Shown here: positions 41,730 through 50,935 of the stretch, one piece after another
How the letters are laid out: the number at the start of each line of letters is the position of its first letter
Numbering within the stretch: the first letter of the stretch is position 1
Assembly: GCF_018866245.1 (NCBI RefSeq)
Contig: NZ_CP076458.1
Location: 310,001-374,000, forward strand
Length of the DNA stretch: 64,000 bases
Direction of reading: 5' to 3'
Source of the DNA: Novisyntrophococcus fermenticellae
GTDB taxonomy: Bacteria > Bacillota > Clostridia > Lachnospirales > Lachnospiraceae
Notes under the pieces: generated by a model
Told to the model about the DNA's origin: nothing
What the model saw: the letters and a program-made list of their open reading frames with translations, nothing else
Database searches by the model: none
Made by a program: the position numbers and the translations under genes

Positions 41730-43776
41730 TCTTGTGCGCCGCAATAGTAAGCGGAACCGGAGGGAAAATGGACTTTTTTTCTCATCACTTCTGGCGGCTG
41801 TTGTGGCTTTTTACATGATTCTCTCACTGCCGAATCAGGGGGTTATGGGATTTCTTAAAGAGATGGAGAGCGATGCTGTGGATAGACTTTTAAGCCTGAT
41901 ACCAGCCTTTTATGTGCTAACATTGTTTATGCTCTTTTTTCTTATTTACTTTGCAAGCAAATACCAGCTGGAGCGGCGAAGCCATGAGTTGGGTATGTAT
42001 TTGATGATGGGAATGCGCCGTTCCAAATTGTTTTTCATGCTTCTGGCAGAAGATCTGTGGAGCAGTCTTGTTTCAATTGGTGTCGGTATTCCCGTGGCAG
42101 TGCTGCTTTCGGAGATTATCAGCCTCGTTACAGCGCGGGTGGTTGGCATTGGTATTTTGGGACAGCAGTACACATTTTCCCTCACAGCAGTTCTTTGGAC
42201 GGTAACAGGATTTCTGCTTATTAAATTAGCTGCATTTCTTCTGCTCAGCGGAAAATTTGCTTCTAAAGAGGTTGGTACTTTGCTTTCACCTGTCCCGGAA
42301 GGCGCAAAGAAGCGGAGGCCAACGGTACTGTACCAGATATCATTTATCATCGGTGTTTTGCTGTTGGCAGCAGCATATATACTGGCAATCAGCGGTGAAG
42401 CGTGGTATTCACTGGCAATTATGGGAATGGCTTTGAGTATGGGCATTTCAGGAACAATGCTGCTGTTCTTTGGTTTACGCATGCTGCTGGATGTGTTGGC
42501 GAAGCGTCAGATAGGCAGATCCGGTTTGGGGATATTCACGTTCCGACAGCTGCAGGAGCATGTAATTGGGCAACCGATTTCGCTGGCTGTCAGCTCCCTT
42601 TTAATTCTTGGTGCGCTTTGCTGCTTTGGGTTTGGTGTTTCTATGACACTCTATTACGGAAATAATGATACACATACGCTGGATTATACCTTTGAAGATT
42701 CAGAGAACCCTTTGAAGATTCCTGAAAAACTGAAAGATGCGGGATTGGAAAATTACTTTGAATCCCTTTTTGATATGCGCATCGGTCATATTCGAAGTGA
42801 AGAAGACAATATAGGAGCAACGCTCGATATGGATGAGGTGCTGGCGCTGATAGAACAGGAACCGGATTCCCCTGCAAAGTCCGATCTTTTGGATGAATAC
42901 AGCAATCTTTACATCCCTCATGCCATTTCTCTTTCAGGCTATAATCAGCTTCTGGCCGCGGCAGGCGAGCCACCAATCACGCTCAACAGCAATCAGGCGC
43001 TTATTTATGGCTATGAGTCCTTTACCAACAAAGAAAAAGCGAAAATCATAAACCGTATACTCTCGCAAAAGCCGGAAATAGCAATCGATAACGAACGTTT
43101 ACAGCTAACAGGAACCATACAGACCAAAAATCCCGTAACAGACCGGTCTATTACACTTTATTTTGCATTAATCGTTCCGGATGAGGCCTTTAACCGATTG
43201 ACAGAAGAGACTTACACGAATTATTGGGATGCAACATTGTCGCCTCAGTTCGTGCAGGAAAACGGGCTAATGCAGGCAATTCAACAGATGAATCAAAAGT
43301 TGGACGCAACGGATATTACCTACGAAAGCTATCTGCAAAATATGGGACGGCAGCTTTTTTATCAGGTTGCTTCCAGCTATCTCACGTTGTATCTCGCAAT
43401 TATTTTTCTTATCATAGCCAATACAGTTATTGGAATGCAATTCTTAACACAGCAGCGTAAGACCGGCCGACGGTACCAAACACTGGTGCGGCTGGGCAGC
43501 AATTATGAAGCACTCTGCCTTTCTGCAAAACACCAAATTCGATGGTTCTTTGCTTTACCGGCGGTCGTCGCAGCAGTGGGTAGCCTGTTCGGAGTCCGGG
43601 CCTTATTCTCCGGGTTTTTGCCGCCGGATATGGCGGAAAGTATTCCAGGGCTCTATTGCATCGCTTTTGTAATACTTTTTCTCCTTTGTGTGGTAGAATA
43701 TGGGTATATGCATGTCGTGATAAGAGCCAGTTCAAAATATATTCTGACACAGATGGAAGCAAAAAGAGAAGAATGA
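41719..43776 (+). CDS. bceB: BceB-like permease
   Basis: 685-residue FtsX-type permease with ten predicted membrane helices. Four lie in the first 260 residues, helices 5 and 6 near 220-310, and the large extracellular domain at about residues 330-550 is the peptide-sensing loop of BceB proteins. The ATG at 41719 follows GGGAGGAGG and overlaps the ATPase gene by 11 nt; the longer open frame upstream lies wholly inside that gene. Confidence 0.9.
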   Translation: MFFDLVRRNSKRNRRENGLFFSSLLAAVVAFYMILSLPNQGVMGFLKEMESDAVDRLLSLIPAFYVLTLFMLFFLIYFASKYQLERRSHELGMYLMMGMRRSKLFFMLLAEDLWSSLVSIGVGIPVAVLLSEIISLVTARVVGIGILGQQYTFSLTAVLWTVTGFLLIKLAAFLLLSGKFASKEVGTLLSPVPEGAKKRRPTVLYQISFIIGVLLLAAAYILAISGEAWYSLAIMGMALSMGISGTMLLFFGLRMLLDVLAKRQIGRSGLGIFTFRQLQEHVIGQPISLAVSSLLILGALCCFGFGVSMTLYYGNNDTHTLDYTFEDSENPLKIPEKLKDAGLENYFESLFDMRIGHIRSEEDNIGATLDMDEVLALIEQEPDSPAKSDLLDEYSNLYIPHAISLSGYNQLLAAAGEPPITLNSNQALIYGYESFTNKEKAKIINRILSQKPEIAIDNERLQLTGTIQTKNPVTDRSITLYFALIVPDEAFNRLTEETYTNYWDATLSPQFVQENGLMQAIQQMNQKLDATDITYESYLQNMGRQLFYQVASSYLTLYLAIIFLIIANTVIGMQFLTQQRKTGRRYQTLVRLGSNYEALCLSAKHQIRWFFALPAVVAAVGSLFGVRALFSGFLPPDMAESIPGLYCIAFVILFLLCVVEYGYMHVVIRASSKYILTQMEAKREE

Positions 43777-43794
43777 AGAAAGGAGGGAGCTGAC

Positions 43795-44481
43795 ATGAAG
43801 AAAATTGTGATTGTGGAAGATGATCCGTTTATGCGGGAGGAACTGCGTGAAATCTTTGAGAAGGAGGGGTATCCGGTTGTTTGCATTGCAGAATTTGATC
43901 ATGTAACAGACAATATTATACAGGCGGCTCCCGGCCTTGTCCTACTTGACATCAATCTACCCGGAATCAGTGGTTTTGATATTTGCCGGGAGCTGAAGCG
44001 TAAGGCGATGTTGCCTGTCCTGGTGCTAACCTCTCGTGATCAGATGAAAGATGAACTCCATGCGCTGAATTTGGGGGCGGATGAGTATCTGACAAAACCT
44101 TGTCGGAAAGAACGATTGCTTGCCCGTGCAGCTAATCTGCTTCGACGATATGAGGGGCGCAGCCAGCTGCGCCCTGGTATGGACTTTTTATTGGATAGCC
44201 AGACCTATACGCTGTATATTCACGATCGATCTGTGGTGCTTCCACCAAATCAGGGCAGATTGCTGGAAGCCTTTTTAGCTCATCCTGGTGAGCTTATGAA
44301 AAAAGAAACACTTTGCATGGTACTATGGGGAACAACAGAGTTTATTGATGAAAATGCTCTGCAGGTAAATTTGACCCGCTTGAAAAAGACGATGAGAGAG
44401 CTTACAATGATGCAGCAAATTGAGACAGTGCGCGGACTCGGCTACAGACTGATTGCAAAGGAGGAGAAGGATGAAGAATGA
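43795..44481 (+). CDS. bceR: BceR-like response regulator (OmpR family)
   Basis: 228 residues. The receiver domain has the acidic pair EDD near residue 8, phosphoacceptor Asp in LVLLDINLPG near residue 51 and the Lys in YLTKPCRKE. The C-terminal winged helix (residues 130-225) ends GLGYRL. AGGAGGGAG precedes the ATG. It would activate the upstream transporter operon when phosphorylated by the next gene product. Confidence 0.92.
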   Translation: MKKIVIVEDDPFMREELREIFEKEGYPVVCIAEFDHVTDNIIQAAPGLVLLDINLPGISGFDICRELKRKAMLPVLVLTSRDQMKDELHALNLGADEYLTKPCRKERLLARAANLLRRYEGRSQLRPGMDFLLDSQTYTLYIHDRSVVLPPNQGRLLEAFLAHPGELMKKETLCMVLWGTTEFIDENALQVNLTRLKKTMRELTMMQQIETVRGLGYRLIAKEEKDEE

Positions 44482-45532
44482 TTTTCTGCGTGCCATAAAA
44501 AAACATGCGCTCTGGTTTCTACTCTTTATGGGGCTCAGTCTTCTGTACGCGCTGGCACTGTGGCTTTCAGAAAGTGAAGCCTTTCTACGGCTTTGGCTTG
44601 TAATTGCAATCGGTTCTCTGTTGATATTTTTAACGGCACTATTTTTTGTGTGCCGTGTGGAAAAACAAAGAGAAACAGCTTTTCTGGAGTTTCTCAATCA
44701 TCCGGATGAAATGACCGAAACAAAAATCCTGCACCTTTTCAGCCGGCAGGATGGTGTGTTCATCCGGCACGTTGGGGCTTTGATCCGGGAAAAGGAACAA
44801 GCGAATCGGGTTTTGATGACACAGGTAAATGATTATGAGGAATATGTGGAATCCTGGGCACACGAGATCAAAACTCCGCTTTCTCTTTTGACATTTTTTC
44901 TGGATAATCGCAGGGATGACTTACAACCTGTTGTTTATCAACGACTCGATTATGTACGTTCACAGATGCAGGGATTGGTAGAGCAGATGCTCTACTATGC
45001 AAGACTCAAGAGCAGACAAAAGGATTACCTGTTTGAATGGTTGTCCCTTACAGAATGCTGTGAGGAATCGTTGGGGAATTTTCAACCATTGCTCAATGAA
45101 AAAGGATTTCAAGTCATAAAAGTATTGCCGCCGCTTTCTGTTCTTTCTGACTATCGGGGTTTACTATTTATCATTAACCAAGTACTCAGTAATGCTATTA
45201 AATATACGAAAAGCACAGGAATACCAGAGCTGCGTCTAACGGCGGAACAAAAGGAACAAGGAATTATCCTTTGTATCAAGGACAATGGGATTGGTATACA
45301 GCCGTGGGATTTACCATGCTTGTTTCAAAAGGGATTTACCGGCGATACCGGTAAATACAGAAAAAAGGCAACCGGCATGGGACTTTATCTTGCAAATGAA
45401 ATGGCAAAGGATTTGAAAATCGAACTGGATATTCGTTCAACGCCACAGAGTGGCACTGAAATGATTTTTCGTTTCCCGATTATAAATCCCGAATTTAAAC
45501 CTTCTGTAAAGCAGCAATATGTCCGCAACTGA
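44471..45532 (+). CDS. bceS: BceS-like intramembrane-sensing histidine kinase
   Basis: 353-residue kinase with two N-terminal membrane helices and almost no extracellular loop, typical of kinases that sense through BceAB. The H-box is SWAHEIKTPLSLL with the His near residue 135. ATPase motifs are NQVLSNAIKYT (N-box) and DNGIGI and TGMGLYLA (G-boxes). The ATG at 44471 overlaps the regulator stop by 11 nt. Confidence 0.92.
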   Translation: MKNDFLRAIKKHALWFLLFMGLSLLYALALWLSESEAFLRLWLVIAIGSLLIFLTALFFVCRVEKQRETAFLEFLNHPDEMTETKILHLFSRQDGVFIRHVGALIREKEQANRVLMTQVNDYEEYVESWAHEIKTPLSLLTFFLDNRRDDLQPVVYQRLDYVRSQMQGLVEQMLYYARLKSRQKDYLFEWLSLTECCEESLGNFQPLLNEKGFQVIKVLPPLSVLSDYRGLLFIINQVLSNAIKYTKSTGIPELRLTAEQKEQGIILCIKDNGIGIQPWDLPCLFQKGFTGDTGKYRKKATGMGLYLANEMAKDLKIELDIRSTPQSGTEMIFRFPIINPEFKPSVKQQYVRN

Positions 45533-45613
45533 AACAAACATAATATGTATGTGATGGTTGGTTGTGCTTTAGGAATTTTGGGAGTAGAATTTCATTAGTG
45601 AGGTATGAAAAAT

Positions 45614-46081
45614 ATGAATAATCTTAATAATAATATTGCTGCGAATCTACGTTATCTTCGAAATCACAGCCGCTTGTCACAAGAGGAAGTTGCCCAGAAG
45701 ACCGGTGTTACGCGGCAGGCTGTGGCAAAGTGGGAAAATGGTGATTCCCTACCGGATATCTGCAACTGTGAAGCGCTGGCAGACTTATTTGAGGTATCTC
45801 TGAATGATCTGGTACGCTATAACTCGAAACAGAATGGGGTTCCTATTGGTCCTAAAGATAAATATATCTTTGGCACGGTAACTATAGGTGAACGAGGACA
45901 GATTGTATTGCCAAAAAAGGCGCGGGATACGCTGCATCTTAAATCTGGTGATACTCTGGTTGTTTTGGGGGATGGCAATCCGGCAACTGCCGGAATTGCA
46001 TTGATAAGCAGTAATACTTTTCTGCGGATGACCGGGAATACGATTAGTGCTATCTTTTCCAGTGAGGAGGATAAAATTTGA
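45614..46081 (+). CDS. XRE-AbrB fusion regulator
   Basis: 155 residues. The N-terminal HTH_3 domain (LSQEEVAQKTGVTRQAVAKW) at residues 15-65 is joined to a C-terminal SpoVT/AbrB domain (TIGERGQIVLPKKARDTLHL) at about residues 80-125. Two DNA-binding folds in one chain suggest tight autoregulation. The TTG of the next gene overlaps its TGA, so it likely controls the ABC-2 transporter. ATG at 45614 fits the GAGGT site better than an ATG three codons earlier. Confidence 0.85.
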   Translation: MNNLNNNIAANLRYLRNHSRLSQEEVAQKTGVTRQAVAKWENGDSLPDICNCEALADLFEVSLNDLVRYNSKQNGVPIGPKDKYIFGTVTIGERGQIVLPKKARDTLHLKSGDTLVVLGDGNPATAGIALISSNTFLRMTGNTISAIFSSEEDKI

Positions 46082-46824
46082 ATCTATTATCCGTACAAGG
46101 GATAACAAAACATTATCCGGGCTTTATACTACATGATATTACATTTTCTCTGCCACAAGGCAGGATTATGGGGTTAATTGGAAAAAATGGCGCAGGAAAG
46201 ACCACAACCTTAAAATCCATGTTGAATCTGGTTCGCCCGGAGAATGGGAGAATTGAAATGTTTGGGCGTAACTTTATGGAAAATGAAGAACGTTGTAAGC
46301 AAAGCATTGGGGTGGTCTTAGGTGAAATCGATTTCTACAAACATAAAAAGCTGGCGTATATTACAGAGGTTACAAAGCGTTTTTACCGAAATTGGAACGA
46401 GGAAGCCTATCAAAAATATATGGGGGCTTTTGGGCTTGACCCACAAAAATGTGTAAAAGAGCTTTCGTCTGGTATGAAAGTGAAATACATGTTGACCCTT
46501 GCGTTATCCCATAATGCCAGGCTGCTGCTTTTGGATGAACCTACAAGCGGACTGGATCCGGTATCACGTAACGATTTGTTGGAACTGTTTCGACAGATTG
46601 TGAAGGATGGTGAAAGAAGCATCCTTTTTTCTACGCACATTACATCTGATTTGGAAAAATGTGCCGATGATATCACCTATATCAAGGATGGGAAGCTTCT
46701 GAAAAGTGCTGAAAAATCCGTTTTTATCAAGTCTTTTCAAAGCCTGAAAGAACCGGATGAAATCGGGGAATTGTCTCTGGAAGATATTATGATTCGTACG
46801 GAAAGGAGACGCTATGATATTTAA
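46078..46824 (+). CDS. ABC-2 type transporter ATPase
   Basis: 248-residue ATPase with Walker A GKNGAGKTT near residue 39, signature LSSGMKVKYMLTLAL (SSGM in place of SGGQ, usual in this group) and Walker B LLLLDEPTSGLDP. The start is TTG at 46078, after GAGGAGG and overlapping the regulator stop. Pairs with the following permease. Substrate unknown; lipid or peptide export is typical. Confidence 0.88.
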   Translation: MNLLSVQGITKHYPGFILHDITFSLPQGRIMGLIGKNGAGKTTTLKSMLNLVRPENGRIEMFGRNFMENEERCKQSIGVVLGEIDFYKHKKLAYITEVTKRFYRNWNEEAYQKYMGAFGLDPQKCVKELSSGMKVKYMLTLALSHNARLLLLDEPTSGLDPVSRNDLLELFRQIVKDGERSILFSTHITSDLEKCADDITYIKDGKLLKSAEKSVFIKSFQSLKEPDEIGELSLEDIMIRTERRRYDI

Positions 46825-47458
46825 TCTTCTATACAAGGAATTGCGTCTGGCTGCTCATCCGAACTTCTATGTCTTTACATTGCTCGGTGTACTGGTTATT
46901 GTTCCGGCGTATCCTTATGGAATGGTATTCCTGTTCGGGTGTCTTGCCCCATATCTTACCTTTATGTATGGACGTGAAACAAATGATATTTACTATAGCG
47001 CTCTGCTTCCCGTCCCCAAAAGGGACACCGTGAAAGCCAAGTGTCTGTTAATAGTTTTAGCCCAGATGACACAGCTGCTTATTTCTTTGCCCTTTGCCAT
47101 ACTGCGCGTTCATATTTTGCCAAATGGAAATCCGGCAGGTATTGAAGCAAATGTAGCCTATTATGGTTTTGGACTGATGGTATATGCTATCTTTGATGTG
47201 ATTTTTCTGACCCAGTTTTTCAAAACAGCTTATAAAGTTGATAGGGCGTTTCTGCTGGCAATCATACCGGCTTCTATTGCGGTGATCGTCATGGAGGTCG
47301 TAGTTCATTTCCCCGGGTTCGAGTGGCTTGACAGCGTTGCCCCGGGCATGATGCTGTGGCAGCTGCCTATACTGGCCCTTGGCATAATCGTATATACAAT
47401 CGGGATACTGACTGCATACCGTGTTTCTGCAAACCGCTTTGAGCAGGTTGATTTATGA
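46814..47458 (+). CDS. ABC-2 family permease
   Basis: 214-residue membrane protein with six hydrophobic segments in the ABC-2 permease pattern (VFTLLGVLVIVPAYPYGMVF near the start). It overlaps the ATPase gene by 11 nt and is followed by a terminator, so the regulator, ATPase and permease form one operon. Confidence 0.85.
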   Translation: MIFNLLYKELRLAAHPNFYVFTLLGVLVIVPAYPYGMVFLFGCLAPYLTFMYGRETNDIYYSALLPVPKRDTVKAKCLLIVLAQMTQLLISLPFAILRVHILPNGNPAGIEANVAYYGFGLMVYAIFDVIFLTQFFKTAYKVDRAFLLAIIPASIAVIVMEVVVHFPGFEWLDSVAPGMMLWQLPILALGIIVYTIGILTAYRVSANRFEQVDL

Positions 47459-47483
47459 GATTTTGCCGTACGACGGCTTTTTT

Positions 47484-47513
47484 CATCTGCCGCCGTGCGG
47501 CAGATGGGTTTTT
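47484..47513 (+). terminator. Terminator after the ABC-2 operon
   Basis: Perfect 10-bp stem (CATCTGCCGC / GCGGCAGATG) with a 3-nt loop, followed by GGTTTTTA. Confidence 0.85.
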
Positions 47514-47702
47514 ATCTCTATAGAAATATCTATATGAAAAAATGCTACAATAAATTGACATTGCAGGGAAATAAACCCACTTAATTTTGATCCTTTGACA
47601 CGATAGCTGTCACCAGTCCTCCGCTCCCTATTCATACACAAAATTCACTTCACTAACATCAAATGTTTGCGGTGTCGTCATTGTATTTTATCCAATCGCA
47701 TT

Positions 47703-47960
47703 CTACAATTGAAGTGTTTCAATCGCTTTATCTAAAAAAATTTCACCATCTATTTCATGACAAAAACATTTCGCCATTTCATCTTCACCGAACAGCAAAA
47801 GCTCTTCGCCGTTTTCGTTCCATGCCTGAACGGTTACTTTTTGAGGACGTATCGTTTTGACAAAACAGTTGGGGAAACTCAAACAGCCCTCGATGCATTC
47901 CTGTTCACCGCTATATCCTACGATTCGCGGAATAATATTGATGTAATGTCAACCTTACGG
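47703..47960 (-). pseudogene. def: Peptide deformylase remnant
   Basis: Reading the minus strand gives INIIPRIVGYSGEQECIEGC followed by LSFPNCFV, which includes the deformylase motif EGCLSFP. It then gives KCFCHEIDGEIFLDKA. The family motif is HEIDH; here three residues (HLD) are missing after HEID, removing a zinc-binding His. The 5' third, including the GLAAPQ motif, is absent. A dead fragment of an accessory deformylase. The rest of 47514-48043 has no gene. Confidence 0.75.
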
Positions 47961-48043
47961 AGGAGGGACTGTAACGGAAAAGCAAAGGTGCTTACAAAGG
48001 TAAAGTTTTTTGAAAGCAGTTTTTTTAAAATCTTGATATAGGC

Positions 48044-48072
48044 TTGCGCTTTTCGACAATATCCTTTATAAT
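48044..48072 (+). promoter_or_regulatory. Promoter of the potassium uptake operon
   Basis: TTGCGC (48044-48049), 17 nt, TATAAT (48067-48072), about 45 nt before the leader ORF. Confidence 0.6.
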
Positions 48073-48115
48073 AATCCGCAAAGATCTGTAACGCAGAGAG
48101 GAGGAATTATATACC

Positions 48116-48268
48116 ATGGACAACGTCGACGGCGATGCTGCTCGAAGTACATACTGCAAAAATCAAATCATTATGATACTACGCACGCTTTGCGCCCTTT
48201 TGCGCCCAAGGTGTGCTTTTTACATTACAAAGAGATTTCCACGCAGTTTGCCTATGGAAAACTTATGA
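48116..48268 (+). CDS. 50-codon leader ORF overlapping trkH
   Basis: An ATG with a strong GAGAGGAGG site 10 nt upstream opens a 50-codon frame (MDNVDGDAARSTYCKNQIIM, with a basic C-terminal part) that ends in a TGA overlapping the ATG of trkH (ATGA). The trkH start has only a weak site of its own, so trkH is probably translated by coupling to this leader. No family recognised. Confidence 0.55.
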   Translation: MDNVDGDAARSTYCKNQIIMILRTLCALLRPRCAFYITKRFPRSLPMENL

Positions 48269-49569
48269 ACCGCATATTTCAATTTTTAAAGAAACAGTCT
48301 CCGGGCCGTCTGATTACACTGGGCTTTGCTTTTGTAATCCTACTCGGAACATTCCTGCTATTACTACCTATATCCGTAAGACCCGGCATGGAGGTGGGCT
48401 TCATAGATGCGCTATTTACCTCTACAAGCGCAGTATGCGTCACAGGCCTAATTGCTATAGATACCGCCGACCATTTTACAGCGTTCGGACGGGCTGTGGT
48501 TGCCTTACTGATTCAAGTGGGCGGTTTGGGCGTAACCTCAGTGGGTGTCGGCTTTGCTCTGGCCGCTGGTAAGCGGATTGGTATGAAAGGCCGCCTGTTG
48601 GTAAAAGAGTCGCTGAATGTAGAAAGTTCCAAGGGTATGATCCGGCTGGTAAAGGCGGTCTTACTCATGACCGTATGTTTTGAGCTCGTGGGAGCAATTC
48701 TCAGCTTCCTTGTATTTATGCAGGATTATCCTCCGCTTAAAGCGGTAGAGATCAGCATTTTTCATTCAATAGCCGCTTTCAATAATTCCGGCTTTGATAT
48801 TTTAGGGGGTCTGCAAAACCTGATCCCTTACCGGTCAGATGCGCTGCTGAACCTGACGACCTCCGGTCTTATCATTTTTGGCGGTATTGGTTTTCTGGTA
48901 ATCATTGATGTACTCAAAAACCGGTCATTTAAAAAGCTCTGCCTCCACTCAAAGGTTGTCCTTACGACAACAGCGGCGCTGCTTCTAATCGGTACACTGC
49001 TGTTGAAGGCCACCGAAGATATATCGTGGCTGGGTGCTTTTTTTCAAAGTGTTTCTGCGCGGACGGCAGGCTTTTCCACTTATCCCATCGGGGAGTTTTC
49101 CAACGCCGGGCTCTTTACCTTGACAATGTTGATGTTTATTGGTGCTTCGCCGGGCTCAACGGGCGGCGGTATCAAAACAAGCACTTTTTTTGTCCTGATA
49201 CAATCTGTGAGAAGCCTCATGACAAAAAGGCACCAAGGGGCGTTTCACCGGAGTATTCCAGCGGAAGGAACCTCAAAGGCTTATATCATTGTCTTTCTTT
49301 CCCTGCTGGTAGTATGCAGCGGAACATTTTTCCTCTGCATATTGGAACCGGGATTTTCATTTATGCAGCTTATGTTTGAAGTAACATCGGCTTTCGGTAC
49401 GGTGGGGCTTTCCACGGGTATTACACCAGAGCTTGGAAATTTAAGTAAGCTGGTGATTGTACTCATCATGTTTATCGGAAGGCTCGGCGCGTTTACGCTC
49501 GCCTCGATGTGGGTGTACCGCCCAACACCAAGCGCCCGCTATACGGAAGAATCTATCATAATCGGATAA
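48265..49569 (+). CDS. trkH: TrkH/KtrB-family potassium uptake channel
   Basis: 434-residue membrane channel with four repeated membrane-pore-membrane units and selectivity-filter-like segments (TSTSAVCVTGL near residue 60, FNNSGFDI, SARTAGFSTYP, FGTVGLSTGI). The ATG at 48265 gives the usual KtrB N-terminus (LITLGFAFVILLGTFLLLLP); the open frame upstream is antisense to nothing known and is rejected. Works with the TrkA-like subunit encoded 10 nt downstream. Confidence 0.9.
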   Translation: MNRIFQFLKKQSPGRLITLGFAFVILLGTFLLLLPISVRPGMEVGFIDALFTSTSAVCVTGLIAIDTADHFTAFGRAVVALLIQVGGLGVTSVGVGFALAAGKRIGMKGRLLVKESLNVESSKGMIRLVKAVLLMTVCFELVGAILSFLVFMQDYPPLKAVEISIFHSIAAFNNSGFDILGGLQNLIPYRSDALLNLTTSGLIIFGGIGFLVIIDVLKNRSFKKLCLHSKVVLTTTAALLLIGTLLLKATEDISWLGAFFQSVSARTAGFSTYPIGEFSNAGLFTLTMLMFIGASPGSTGGGIKTSTFFVLIQSVRSLMTKRHQGAFHRSIPAEGTSKAYIIVFLSLLVVCSGTFFLCILEPGFSFMQLMFEVTSAFGTVGLSTGITPELGNLSKLVIVLIMFIGRLGAFTLASMWVYRPTPSARYTEESIIIG

Positions 49570-49579
49570 AGGAGAAGAC

Positions 49580-50245
49580 ATGAAAAATATGAAACCCGCC
49601 TCTTTTGGCGTTATCGGCCTGGGCCGTTTCGGCACAGCATTGGCGAAGAGCCTTGCAGAATCGGGTAAGGAAGTTATTGTTATTGACTGTAATGAGGATA
49701 AAGTGCGAGAATTGCGGCACTTTACGGAGTACGCCTATGTGGCGGAAAATCTGACAAAGGAAACCTTGGAGGAAGTAGGCATACAGAACTGTGATGCCGT
49801 TATTGTCTGTATCGGAGAAAAAATTGATACCAGTATTCTAACCACGCTCAACGTGGTAAGCCTTAATGTTCCCCATGTAATCGCAAAGGCCATAAGCCGG
49901 GATCAGGGGGCCGTGCTGGAGAAAATCGGCGCGGAGGTCGTATACCCGGAGCGCGATATGGCTCTCCGCCTTGGAAAGCGGCTGGTATCCCACAATTTTC
50001 TCGACTATATTTCGCTGGACAATGAGGTGGAAATCCAACAGATCCCGGTCACGGCAGCTATGATCGGGAGAAGCGTTCAGGAAATGAATATCCGGCAAAA
50101 GTATGGCCTGAACATCATTGCCATTGAACGGGAGTGCGTGACCAATATTGAGGTATCTCCGCAGTTTCGTTTTAGTGCAGGCGACATTATTGTGGTGATT
50201 GGCAAGGTGGAGAATATCAAGCGGTTTGAGGAAACGACGACGTAA
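49580..50245 (+). CDS. trkA: TrkA/KtrA-family regulatory subunit
   Basis: 221-residue cytoplasmic ring-forming subunit. The N-terminal RCK Rossmann domain has GLGRFGTALAKSLAE near residue 12 and the acidic end of strand 2 (VIVIDCNEDK). The C-terminal TrkA_C domain starts near residue 140. It gates the TrkH channel in response to nucleotides. AAGGAGAAG precedes the ATG. Confidence 0.92.
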   Translation: MKNMKPASFGVIGLGRFGTALAKSLAESGKEVIVIDCNEDKVRELRHFTEYAYVAENLTKETLEEVGIQNCDAVIVCIGEKIDTSILTTLNVVSLNVPHVIAKAISRDQGAVLEKIGAEVVYPERDMALRLGKRLVSHNFLDYISLDNEVEIQQIPVTAAMIGRSVQEMNIRQKYGLNIIAIERECVTNIEVSPQFRFSAGDIIVVIGKVENIKRFEETTT

Positions 50246-50249
50246 CTTT

Positions 50250-50438
50250 AATGAAAGATATAATAAAGTGTCTCAGGAAATGGTGGAAAAAGTACAGAAG
50301 GCAATTAAGGATCTGGGATATGTCCCCAGCCTGAGTGCAAAGTCTCTTGCAGGAAGAGGATCTAATTTGATTGGTATGAGCAGACTTTTACAGGAACGGG
50401 CAGCCGGTTATCGAAGAGCGTTGGAAGAAGCGGGATGA
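50250..50438 (+). pseudogene. LacI-family regulator fragments
   Basis: The frame reads RYNKVSQEMVEKVQKAIKDL then GYVPSLSAKSLAGRGSNLIG, the second half of a LacI HTH and the hinge. It then jumps to LLQERAAGYRRALEEAG, which corresponds to a segment much further along the family. Both the start and the middle are deleted. The left end touches the trkA stop. Confidence 0.7.
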
Positions 50439-50447
50439 AGTATCATA

Positions 50448-50469
50448 GGGTCAAAAGATCTTTTGACCC
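50448..50469 (+). repeat. 22-nt perfect palindrome
   Basis: An 11-bp half-site, GGGTCAAAAGA, is joined directly to its complement, just before the decayed response regulator. It could be an old terminator (no good U-run follows) or an operator. Confidence 0.5.
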
Positions 50470-50502
50470 TTACATCATAATATGAAGAAAGGGGACATTC
50501 AT

Positions 50503-50742
50503 ATGCGAGTACTGCTTGCTGAGGATGAACGGGATTTAAATTAGGTCATCACGCAAAAGCTTGTTTCCGACGGATACAGCGTAGACAGCTGCTTTGACGG
50601 TCAAGAAGCAATAGACGCACTTGCAGTGGCTGAGTACGATGCGATTATTCTGGATATAATGATGCCGAAGGCAGATGGGTTTGAAGTTTTACGCACACTT
50701 CGAAAGGAGGGTAAAACGACACACGTGTTGTTTTTGCCTGCC
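50503..50742 (+). pseudogene. Response regulator receiver domain with in-frame stop
   Basis: MRVLLAEDERDLN, then TAG at 50542-50544, then VITQKLVSDGYSVDSCFDGQ and LDIMMPKADGFEVLRTL in the same frame. The phosphoacceptor Asp and acidic residues are kept. The sequence ends abruptly after THVLFL, with the rest of the receiver and the DNA-binding domain missing. Confidence 0.8.
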
Positions 50743-50935
50743 CGGTGTTGTTTCCACTCAGCCGGAAGCCGCACAGCGCTCATCTATCGTCCGTCTTTCC
50801 CTGATTTTGATGCCGCTGTTGCTGCTGGTTGCCATTTTGGGCGGGTATGTCATCGCCGGCAGGAAGCGGAACGGGGCTGGGTCTTTCCATGGTACAGGAG
50901 ATTGCCCTTGCCAATGCGGATCTGTCTGCGTCGAC
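50743..50935 (+). pseudogene. Histidine kinase remnant
   Basis: Continuing from the receiver fragment, one frame reads QRSSIVRLSLILMPLLLLVA and GGYVIAGRKR, a kinase membrane helix. The next frame reads SGTGLGLSMVQEIALANA, the ATPase G-box. Everything between (HAMP, H-box, N-box) is deleted. Confidence 0.7.
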
